From positions 1 to 8,354 of the forward strand of contig JAPHSC010000262.1 in the NCBI GenBank assembly GCA_026193125.1: DNA of 8,354 bases, in the 5' to 3' direction. The DNA is from Gammaproteobacteria bacterium. Lineage in GTDB: Bacteria; Pseudomonadota; Gammaproteobacteria; Steroidobacterales; BM003. Every line of letters begins with the position of its first letter. Within the stretch, counting starts at the first letter, position 1. The notes beneath the pieces were generated by a model, which was not told the origin of the DNA, searched no databases, and saw only the letters and a program-made list of their open reading frames with translations. The translations under genes and the position numbers were made by a program. Of this stretch, positions 1 to 5,706 are shown one piece after another.

Positions 1-186
1 GGGCTCCTGTACCTGGCAGGCGCCCTGGGGCTGGGCGCAGGTTTCTTGTACCACGTAGTGACACTGTTTCGCACCGATGGGGACAGCCACAGTATGGCCA
101 CTTTCAAATATTCCATTGTGTACTTGTATGGTCTGTTTCTTTTCCTGCTGGCCGATCATTATCTGGCCGATGTCCTGATGGGCTGA
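1..186 (+). CDS. ctaB: Protoheme IX farnesyltransferase (heme O synthase), C-terminal end
   Basis: This is the 3' end of a gene that begins before the window; frame 1 is open from base 1 to a TGA at 184-186, giving 61 residues. The end of the protein carries the block MATFKYSIVYLYGLFLFLL followed by ADHY, which matches the conserved last transmembrane helix of CtaB/CyoE enzymes. These membrane proteins transfer a farnesyl group to heme B to make heme O for heme-copper terminal oxidases. An earlier helix (LLYLAGALGLGAGFLYHVV) is also visible. The gene converges on the bufferin operon, leaving 137 bp between the two stops. In many gammaproteobacteria a copper chaperone gene of the SCO1 type follows ctaB; none is seen here. 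The call rests on the C-terminal motif only. Confidence 0.85.
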   Translation, partial: GLLYLAGALGLGAGFLYHVVTLFRTDGDSHSMATFKYSIVYLYGLFLFLLADHYLADVLMG

Positions 187-218
187 GGTATCGGTCCACT
201 TCGCCTGAATCCTGCATG

Positions 219-281
219 CAGGGTGCGTGTCACGCACCGAAACTGACGGTGCAAAAAGCGCACCCTACAGACTACCTGTAG
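219..281. repeat. Intergenic palindromic repeat between convergent genes
   Basis: The gap between ctaB and the DoxX gene contains nested inverted repeats. GGTGCG (222-227) pairs with CGCACC (233-238). GGTGC (248-252) pairs with GCACC (260-264). The outer arms GGGTGCG (221-227) and CGCACCC (259-265) also pair with each other. Next to them CTACAG (265-270) and CTGTAG (276-281) form a six-base stem with a five-base loop. The ends resemble the GTAGGGTGCG...CGCACCCTAC type of short repeat that is scattered between genes in many proteobacterial genomes. It lies where both convergent transcripts should end, so it may act as a bidirectional terminator or mRNA stabiliser, but no run of T follows a stem. 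Copy number in the genome cannot be judged from one window. Confidence 0.5.
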
Positions 282-323
282 CCAGAACGCTCTGATCGGG
301 AGAATGTTTCCTGCACAGACAGC

Positions 324-857
324 TTATTGGGAAGACTGAAACCGTCGCTGCAGCAAATGATCCAGCGACAATTTCCCGGGCCCGGTAGCGATCAGGAATA
401 ACAGGACCGTGGCCCAGACGCCATGCGTCGGGTAGGCATCGGGATAGACAAAAATCTGGATGGTCAGGGTCATTACCAGCAAAGCCAGGGCGGAGAATCG
501 GGTTGCCAGGCCCAGCAAGAGCAAAATCGGGAAGAAGTGCTCGGCGAATGCCGCCATGGTTGCGGCCAGCTCGGGTGGGATCAGCGGCAGGTTGTACTCA
601 TAGCGAAACAGGGTGAGCGCCGAATCCGACAAGTGTGGCCAGCCGATTCGAAAATCGCCATTTACCAGGTCGATGACCAGGCCCTCGATCTTGGTTTGGC
701 CGGATTTCCAGAAAACAGCGGCAATCGAAAAACGTCCCAGCGCCGCGATCAAGGTGTGGGGAATCGACCCGAACAGATCAATCACTGACTGGATAAGCCG
801 GGCAATGCCGGATGTAGAGCTTGATTGATGACTGCTTGTAGCGAGACCGGTATTCAT
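324..857 (-). CDS. DoxX-family membrane protein of the bufferin operon
   Basis: A 177-residue DoxX-family integral membrane protein. Likely helices lie near residues 34-50, 95-116, 118-138 and 146-160. Family features seen are the R42...F49-W50-K51-S52-G53 stretch in the first helix, E106-H107 in the second, and a C-terminal GPGKLSLDHLL segment. DoxX proteins often accompany DUF692/DUF2063 gene pairs (HvfX in Haemophilus-type loci) and are thought to act in membrane redox or thiol chemistry; the exact reaction is not established. The ATG overlaps the bufC stop by 4 bp (854-857), and AAGGA lies 9 nt upstream, so translation is probably coupled. It is the last gene of the operon. It could help secretion, maturation or reduction of the modified peptide, which is inference from position. 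Confidence 0.85.
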   Translation of the reverse strand: MNTGLATSSHQSSSTSGIARLIQSVIDLFGSIPHTLIAALGRFSIAAVFWKSGQTKIEGLVIDLVNGDFRIGWPHLSDSALTLFRYEYNLPLIPPELAATMAAFAEHFFPILLLLGLATRFSALALLVMTLTIQIFVYPDAYPTHGVWATVLLFLIATGPGKLSLDHLLQRRFQSSQ

Positions 858-1630
858 GTCTGAATTTCCTTACCTGTCTTGATACAGGAAATCCCGCCCA
901 GCTGGGCAAGGAATCCCAGCGCGCTGACCAGTTCGAATTCCGGCTGCCTTGCGTGTGTCTGATCTGATGCGTTTCCAAGGCTCTCGCCCTGGTGCAGGCG
1001 GACAATGAAATCGAATACTGCTACATCAATGCGACGGACCTGGACATCAAGACCTACGCGGATGACCAATGTGTATTCGGGCTTATAAGGATCGACTCCG
1101 GTAATATCGGTGATCCCCTGGTGGGCCGCCCACAAGGAGGTGACTGCGTAGGGTGAGCCCAGCAGACCTAGCGATGGGTGCAGGGTCAGGTACACGGAAG
1201 ATAAATCCTCCACCTGCCCCAGGCGGTGGCCAAGAGTCTCGGCGGCGAAATCCTCGGCGTCGGCAGCGTGAAACGCGCGTACTCGAAGCAGTTCCAGGCG
1301 TGCGACATCGGCCAGGTAGGGTACTGAGGCGGCCGGAGGGAATTGCTCTATGAACTGCGGTAGCGACTCACCATAAAAAGCCAGTACCTGCGAGCGAGGC
1401 GGTTGCTGGCGGACAAAGATGCCGGCCATGGCCCGGAAAAACTCTGCTCCCACAAGCTCCTGCGTTACCGGGAAGGTGTCGGCCAGGGCGTCAATCAATG
1501 AACTGACTACGTTGTTGCGATAGACCGCATAACGGACCTGGGGGTCCGATCCGTTCCAGCTTGTCAGTCCCGCCGGGGAAGGCAGTTCGGGATCAAGCAG
1601 GGGAGCGAAAAATTCCTGTTGGCCATTCAT
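854..1630 (-). CDS. bufC: BufC/HvfC-type DUF2063 partner protein
   Basis: A 258-residue protein with an N-terminal DUF2063 domain at about residues 5-102. Conserved marks are Y37-R38-N39-N40, the F-P pair at 53-54, Q76-PPRS-80, Y86-G87, and the block PYLADVARLE at 104-113 followed by AFHAAD at 119-124. The C-terminal half (about 145-245) is a separate domain with a conserved VAVFDFIVRLHQG-like segment. Proteins of this family bind the precursor peptide and work with the DUF692 enzyme, as MbnC does with MbnB in methanobactin biosynthesis. The start overlaps the bufB stop as ATGA, with AAGGA 9 nt upstream; the end overlaps the DoxX start in the same way. Expected location is the cytoplasm. Family assignment is firm; the peptide-binding role comes from studied relatives. 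Confidence 0.87.
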   Translation of the reverse strand: MNGQQEFFAPLLDPELPSPAGLTSWNGSDPQVRYAVYRNNVVSSLIDALADTFPVTQELVGAEFFRAMAGIFVRQQPPRSQVLAFYGESLPQFIEQFPPAASVPYLADVARLELLRVRAFHAADAEDFAAETLGHRLGQVEDLSSVYLTLHPSLGLLGSPYAVTSLWAAHQGITDITGVDPYKPEYTLVIRVGLDVQVRRIDVAVFDFIVRLHQGESLGNASDQTHARQPEFELVSALGFLAQLGGISCIKTGKEIQT

Positions 1631-2547
1631 GCCCTGGCTTCCTTGATCTGCACATTGTTGCTCGCTGCTTGCAGGAGTCTTTCGGCCTGTCGGCTTTCAG
1701 CCAGCAAGATGTCCAGCGGTGGTATGTCGGCGTCACGCTCGATCAATGTGGCTTTCGGTCCCACCAGACGCAGGGCGTATTCGTAAAGTTGCCAAACAGC
1801 CTCGGCCACGGCGCTGCCGTGGCTGTCGATCAATAAGAGATCACCGTTGGCGTCTTGCTCTCGGGCGAAACCGGCCAAATGGATTTCTCCCACTGCTGCA
1901 AGAGGCAAAGCGCGAATATAGGCGTAGGGGTCACGGTTGTGGTTCACACAGGAGACATAGATATTATTGATATCCAGTAGCAAGCCACAGCCACTGCGCT
2001 GGATGACCTCGCTGATGAATACGGTCTCGTCCATGGTGGATTCAGCGAATTCCACGTAGGTAGCCGGGTTTTCCAACAGCATGGCCCGCTTCAGGTGAGT
2101 CTGAACCTGGTCGATATGCGTGCACACACGCTCCAGTTTCTGTTCGATATACGGTAGCGGCAACAAGTCGTTCAAAAACACGTCGCCGTGGCTGGCCCAG
2201 GCCAGGTGTTCGGAAAAGGATGCGGGCTGATAGCGATCCAGCAGGCGAGCCAGCCTGTCCAGGTGTCTGGCGTCCAGCGCTGTGTCGCCGCCAATGGACA
2301 GGCCCACACCGTGGATGGACAGCGGGTAATGCTCGCGAATGCGGGTCAGGTAATGATGGAAGGGCCCGCCGTCCACCATGTAGTTTTCGGCATGCACCTC
2401 GAAGAAACCCAGCTCTGGCAAGGTTTCAAGGATCTGTCGGAAATGCTCTGGTTTGAGGCCCAGGCCGGCATGCACCGGCAAACCGGCGTCAGGGTAGAAA
2501 GCGGGAGCGCCGCAACGTTGTGGTGCAGGGGAAATATGCTCCGACAT
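1627..2547 (-). CDS. bufB: BufB: DUF692 (MbnB-like) multinuclear iron enzyme for bufferin maturation
   Basis: A 306-residue DUF692 TIM-barrel protein. Motifs in order are GLGLKPEHF (28-36), E54-N55, IHGVGLSIG (78-86), SEHLAW (112-117), LLENPATY (157-164), LLDINNIYVS (190-199), EIHLAG (221-226), IDSHG (240-244) and LIERD (268-272). The His, Asp, Glu and Asn residues in these motifs correspond to the metal ligands of the family. MbnB, TglH and related enzymes use two or three iron ions and oxygen to rearrange cysteine; bufferin enzymes are reported to make thiooxazole groups. The frame stays open upstream to 2769, but that part overlaps bufA and is proline-rich low-complexity sequence. The ATG at 2547 has GGAG 8 nt upstream and gives the normal family length, so it is chosen. 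It lies 37 nt after bufA. Confidence 0.92.
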   Translation of the reverse strand: MSEHISPAPQRCGAPAFYPDAGLPVHAGLGLKPEHFRQILETLPELGFFEVHAENYMVDGGPFHHYLTRIREHYPLSIHGVGLSIGGDTALDARHLDRLARLLDRYQPASFSEHLAWASHGDVFLNDLLPLPYIEQKLERVCTHIDQVQTHLKRAMLLENPATYVEFAESTMDETVFISEVIQRSGCGLLLDINNIYVSCVNHNRDPYAYIRALPLAAVGEIHLAGFAREQDANGDLLLIDSHGSAVAEAVWQLYEYALRLVGPKATLIERDADIPPLDILLAESRQAERLLQAASNNVQIKEARA

Positions 2548-2584
2548 CGTGGGCGCTCCGCTTTGGTGTCCCGTAAGAACCGAA

Positions 2585-2878
2585 TTACACGGCTTCGAAG
2601 GGCTCGAGCTGACCCTTACCAGTGGGTGAAGTGGGGGAGGCGGTTTCTTCGCAAGTACCGGCGGGGACCATCTTCCAGGCATCGCCCTGGTAGTCGATCT
2701 TGGAGGTGCCTGCACAACTGGTGCCGGCGCCGGCCTTGCAGTCATTTTTACCCTGTAGGGCAACGCCATAACATTTTTCCATACCGGCCATGTCGCCCGC
2801 GACGGCGGGTGTGGAGGCGACGGTCAGAAAAGTGCCCAATGCGAGTGCCAGTGCGGCGGCGGTGGTTGTTTTAGTCAC
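2585..2878 (-). CDS. bufA: BufA: DUF2282 bufferin precursor peptide
   Basis: A 97-residue secreted precursor. Residues 1-27 form a Sec-type signal peptide (basic start, hydrophobic Ala/Leu core, cleavage expected after PAVA at 24-27). The mature part holds four cysteines at 36, 47, 55 and 76, within the DUF2282 signatures MEKCYGVALQGKNDC and SCAG...VPAGTC, and ends in an acidic Thr/Pro/Gly-containing tail. In studied bufferins cysteines are modified by BufB/BufC in the cytoplasm, the peptide is exported, and it then complexes copper in the periplasm. The start is GTG at 2878, with AAGGAG 7 nt upstream; it lies at the beginning of a convincing signal peptide. It is the first gene of the operon. 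DUF2282 and the BufB/BufC/DoxX context together make the call strong. Confidence 0.92.
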   Translation of the reverse strand: MTKTTTAAALALALGTFLTVASTPAVAGDMAGMEKCYGVALQGKNDCKAGAGTSCAGTSKIDYQGDAWKMVPAGTCEETASPTSPTGKGQLEPFEAV

Positions 2879-2885
2879 GTGTATT

Positions 2886-2891
2886 CTCCTT
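2886..2891 (-). promoter_or_regulatory. Ribosome binding site of bufA, supports a GTG start
   Basis: On the minus strand AAGGAG is followed by seven bases (AATACAC) and then GTG. This near-consensus Shine-Dalgarno sequence at ideal spacing is what decides the GTG start of bufA at 2878. Confidence 0.75.
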
Positions 2892-2897
2892 GGTTGT

Positions 2898-2990
2898 TGA
2901 ATTCAGGATTGCCCCACAGGGCGTTCCCGGTTAATAACGCAGGGTGATGCAAGACTGGATTTACTGCGTCTTTGCGTATCTGCTAACTAC
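2898..2990 (-). promoter_or_regulatory. Untranslated leader of bufA with small inverted repeats
   Basis: Between the candidate promoter and the ribosome site there is no convincing ORF. Visible structure is GCGTT/AACGC (2921-2925 with 2936-2940), the short palindrome GCCC-CACA-GGGC (2911-2922) that competes with it by sharing two bases, and a direct repeat of ACGCA 3 nt apart on the minus strand. No known riboswitch is recognised. A role in post-transcriptional control is possible but unproven. Confidence 0.2.
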
Positions 2991-2993
2991 ATA

Positions 2994-3041
2994 GTCGGAG
3001 CAGGGGGGCGGTTTCTTACACATATTCGTAAAAATATTTTT
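2994..3041 (-). promoter_or_regulatory. Candidate ECF-sigma promoter with A/T-rich upstream tract for the buf operon
   Basis: Read on the minus strand, GTAAGA (3014-3019) is followed after exactly 16 bases by CGAC (2994-2997), continuing as CGACTA. This resembles the GTAACC-N16-CGAA pattern reported for the SigF-controlled metal-stress genes of Caulobacter, which include a DUF2282 gene. Just upstream lies a perfect 12-base A/T palindrome, AAAAATATTTTT (3030-3041), in the place of an UP element. Transcription would start near 2985 and leave a leader of about 107 nt before bufA. No sigma or anti-sigma gene lies in the window, and the match is partial in both hexamers. Confidence 0.45.
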
Positions 3042-3329
3042 GTGGTACTAGCCTAGTGCACTCCGGTCGGTCCTGCCAGTGTTTCAAATTTTCCACTTTT
3101 GCTTACCGCCCCGATTTTGCCGCCACCGGCCAGGCGATTCTGTCTTTCCGAATAACAAGAGCGTATTAGTAGGCTCGAATTTTGACCCCGGTCCCGCCTG
3201 CAATGCCTGCAAACCTGTTTCACCTATTCCCGGCACCACAGCCGCCTGGCCCAATGGGGTCGGATACAATTATTTCCCTAATCTCGTGCCGCTGACTTTT
3301 TTGCTTTGTTCGCGCCGACAGTCGCCGCC
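3042..3329. other. Non-coding gap between the TPR protein gene and the buf promoter
   Basis: No ORF here resembles a protein: the short open frames on both strands have no recognisable domain, no ribosome site and atypical composition. The stretch at 3178-3275 has loosely inverted ends, AATTTTGACCCC at 3178-3189 and GGGGTCGGATACAATTATT at 3256-3274. The latter resembles the motifs seen beside REP-associated Y1-type transposase elements, so it may be a decayed short repeat. No clear intrinsic terminator for the upstream minus-strand gene is seen; its stop at 3330 is followed only by a weak GGCGACTGTCGGC-like stem. Confidence 0.3.
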
Positions 3330-5504
3330 TTAGGGCGCCTTTGACTTAACCGGATCTGGCGACATGGGTTTGGGGGGTGGCTGGGTGGTGTGTTCCAGGA
3401 ACTCGATCTGTTTTCGTGTTACCGCCTCGGTATTGCGAACCTGTAAGGCGGCGAATTCGGGTTGCCCCTCCAGGCGCTTGAACAGCGGCCATTCCAACAG
3501 AGTCGCATCGGACTCCCCGTCTCGCAGCCACTTGTCTGTACGCTGGATTGCCAGGGGCAAATCCCCTTCCAGGATGGTGAACGCGATCAACCCCACAGAC
3601 TCGCAGGGGCACAGGTAGTTTGCTTCCAGTCGCTGGGTGTAACGTTTGCGACAGGCATTCATCACGCTGTCGTAGTCATCCTGGTTTCCCGCCCGTTGCA
3701 GGTAATAGGCAGCAAAGGGTGAGCACTGGTCCCGCCAAGGTGCGTTTTCCGCATCGGCCCGGGCCGTGATCCGGCTCATCAGTTCGCCGATCCGCGGCTG
3801 GGCCTGGTTGCCGCCGGTTTGATCGTAAAAAGCCAAACCGTTATACAACCAGGTCCAGTCGGGTTTTTCCTCCGCCAGGTGGGTGTCCAGCAGGGCCTTG
3901 GCCTCCTGGTAACGCCCCTGGGAGAGGTAAACGTTAAAGCTGGCGTCGTCGTCTTCGCGGGCCAGGGCCCTGTCCGGCAGGCCCAGTTCTATCAGGCCCC
4001 AGGCATACCAGTTCTTGAAGGTTTCGTACCCCGCATGGGCCGCCATGGCTTTTTCAGCCAACAGGGCGAAGTCGGCGTCGCGTCCCACGGCGGTCAGGTT
4101 GCTCAGTGCGGCCCGGTAGGCCAGGACATGGTCCGGATGCAGGTCGAACATCCTCTGGATAACACGCTCAGCATCCTCGGGGCGCCAGAAACTGCGGTAT
4201 TCATAGGCCAGGTCGGAGCTGATCTCCAGGGACATGGGATCCAGGGCGTAGGCCTTTTCCTTGTCCGCCAGCATGTCCAGGAATCGACCCTGTTCAAAGG
4301 CTGATTCCGCCCTCCAGTTATAGGCCAGGGCGAAATTCGGGTTCAGGACAATGGCCTGGTCAAAGGCCTTGGCCGCCTCGGGGTAGCGGAATCTTTGCAG
4401 GTCATGGAAGCCCTTGAGGGCAACGGCCTCGGGCAACTCCGGCGCAAGCTCCAGGGCCCTGGCCAGGTGGGGTGTGACGATCGCATCCACCATCTTGCGA
4501 TCCATATCCTTGCCGCCAAACCGGTTTTGTTCCAGTAACAGCCAGGCGTGGGCCAGTTGCACGTGGGCGGGGGCGAACTCAGGATCGATCTCCAGGGCCT
4601 TTTCAAACTGGGCCCGGGCGGCAGTGATGTCCTCCTGGGTTCGCAAGGCCATGCGTTCCTTGCCAATTAGGTAGGCGCTGTAGGCCTCCACGTCGGCGGC
4701 CCGTTCGGAAACCATTTTCTGGTCCTCGTCACCCAGCAGGTGCACCCGTAGCGAGGAGATGATGGAGGCGGCGATTTCATCCTGGATCTTGAAGATGTCG
4801 GTGTAGCTGCGATCGTAGGTTTCAGACCACAGGTGGTAGCCGCTGTCGACGTCGATCAGCTGGGCGGTGATACGTATGGTGGGGCCGCTCTTGCGTATGG
4901 ACCCTTCCAACACCGTCGCCACATCCAGCTTGCGTCCGATGTCCCGGATATCGGCGTTACTGTCGGCTAGGGCAAATGAGGATGTCCTGGCCGCCACCCG
5001 CAGTGCGTTGGTTTTGGCCAGCAGATTCAGGATTTCCTCGGCGATGCCCTTGGAGAAATATTCCTGGTCCTTGTCCTCGGAGTAATCCTCGAACGGTAAG
5101 ACGGCGATGGAAGAGGGGCCTGTCTGTGCCACTTCCTGGACCGGGGCGGGGGCCGGGGGTAACAGGAACTGGCGCACCCCCAGGGTGATCACAGCCAGGG
5201 CGAGTACGCCCATAATCACCCGGTCCAGCTTGCGACCGGTGTGAGGGGCGATGGACTGGGTCCGATCCACCTGTGCTTCCGGTTTCAAGCCTTCCGGGGT
5301 CATCTCGTAAACCCAGGCAAACACGAGCGCACCCGGGAAACCGATGGCGGCAATCAGGGCGCTGATCTGAAGTATCCAGTGGGGCGCCGAGATAATTTCC
5401 AGTGCGAAGTCGATGACTTGCAGACTGATCCATGCCACCAGGGCGTAGGTAATACCAACGCGAACCACATTTCGACGCTTCAATTCGTTCCAGAATGAAC
5501 CCAT
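3330..5504 (-). CDS. Membrane-anchored FlgO/TolB-like and TPR-repeat protein
   Basis: A 724-residue protein of unknown function. It opens with F4-WNELKRRNV-13-VRVG, a signature common at the start of gammaproteobacterial membrane sensors, cyclases and TPR proteins. Predicted helices are at about 15-37, 43-66 and 94-114. A Pro/Ala linker leads to a FlgO/TolB-like alpha-beta domain at about 131-258 (SIAVLPFED; YFSKGIAEEI; VLEGSIRKSG; LWSETYDR). From about 270 to 690 the chain is helical with TPR units, e.g. A297-QFEKALEIDPEF-310 and A380-FDQAIVLNPNF-391. Three helices and the positive-inside pattern place the C-terminal part in the periplasm. All four cysteines lie at 594, 618, 632 and 634. The frame is open up to 5693, but the ATG at 5504 starts exactly at the family signature and matches the paralogue at 8083. 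Its ribosome site is weak. Confidence 0.85.
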   Translation of the reverse strand: MGSFWNELKRRNVVRVGITYALVAWISLQVIDFALEIISAPHWILQISALIAAIGFPGALVFAWVYEMTPEGLKPEAQVDRTQSIAPHTGRKLDRVIMGVLALAVITLGVRQFLLPPAPAPVQEVAQTGPSSIAVLPFEDYSEDKDQEYFSKGIAEEILNLLAKTNALRVAARTSSFALADSNADIRDIGRKLDVATVLEGSIRKSGPTIRITAQLIDVDSGYHLWSETYDRSYTDIFKIQDEIAASIISSLRVHLLGDEDQKMVSERAADVEAYSAYLIGKERMALRTQEDITAARAQFEKALEIDPEFAPAHVQLAHAWLLLEQNRFGGKDMDRKMVDAIVTPHLARALELAPELPEAVALKGFHDLQRFRYPEAAKAFDQAIVLNPNFALAYNWRAESAFEQGRFLDMLADKEKAYALDPMSLEISSDLAYEYRSFWRPEDAERVIQRMFDLHPDHVLAYRAALSNLTAVGRDADFALLAEKAMAAHAGYETFKNWYAWGLIELGLPDRALAREDDDASFNVYLSQGRYQEAKALLDTHLAEEKPDWTWLYNGLAFYDQTGGNQAQPRIGELMSRITARADAENAPWRDQCSPFAAYYLQRAGNQDDYDSVMNACRKRYTQRLEANYLCPCESVGLIAFTILEGDLPLAIQRTDKWLRDGESDATLLEWPLFKRLEGQPEFAALQVRNTEAVTRKQIEFLEHTTQPPPKPMSPDPVKSKAP

Positions 5505-5561
5505 TAGACCCGTTCTACCTGTTTGGAATGCTCTTGTTTTACCAGAAAAAGCTCGGCAATA

Positions 5562-5590
5562 CATATATTTGAATGGTGTGGAGCCGGTAA
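5562..5590 (-). promoter_or_regulatory. Possible sigma70-type promoter for the TPR protein gene
   Basis: On the minus strand TTACCG (5585-5590) and TATATG (5562-5567) are 17 bases apart, in the only strongly A/T-rich part of the divergent 202-bp gap. A start near 5555 would leave about 50 nt of leader before the ATG at 5504. The -35 match is poor, so this is a tentative placement. Confidence 0.25.
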
Positions 5591-5599
5591 CGTTCAGTT

Positions 5600-5681
5600 T
5601 TGATGCCATTGGGAGGCTCTTTTTATCTTCTCGGCCAGATCTGGACTCGGTCTTGCAAACTGCCTGTCCCGTGCCCATCAT
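5600..5681 (+). promoter_or_regulatory. Candidate promoters for gss
   Basis: Two sigma70-like pairs are visible ahead of gss, each matching four of six bases in both boxes: TTGATG (5600-5605) with TATCTT (5624-5629) at an 18-base spacing, and TTGCAA (5653-5658) with CATCAT (5676-5681) at 17 bases. A perfect ten-base palindrome, CCAGATCTGG (5635-5644), lies between them and could be an operator. Sequence alone cannot choose between the pairs. Confidence 0.25.
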
Positions 5682-5695
5682 GTCGCACCCCATTT

Positions 5696-5699
5696 GGAG
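5696..5699 (+). promoter_or_regulatory. Ribosome binding site deciding the GTG start of gss
   Basis: GGAG is followed by seven bases and then GTG at 5707. The in-frame ATG codons upstream, at 5569 and 5680, lack a comparable site. Confidence 0.65.
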
Positions 5700-5706
5700 A
5701 GGTTAC

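Noticed and set aside
2548..2769. 74-codon N-terminal extension of bufB
   Set aside because: It overlaps bufA in another frame, is proline-rich without family similarity, and the ATG at 2547 has a good ribosome site and gives normal family length.
3079..3333. Short ORFs on both strands in the gap between bufA and the TPR protein gene
   Set aside because: Odd composition, no ribosome sites and no similarity to known families; the plus-strand ORF also runs into the TPR protein gene.
3819..4304. 161-codon plus-strand ORF inside the TPR protein gene
   Set aside because: It lies wholly antisense to a well-supported coding region and shows no domain of its own.
5505..5693. 63-codon N-terminal extension of the TPR protein
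   Set aside because: The family signature starts right after the ATG at 5504, as in the paralogue at 8083, and the extension would run across the promoters and into gss.
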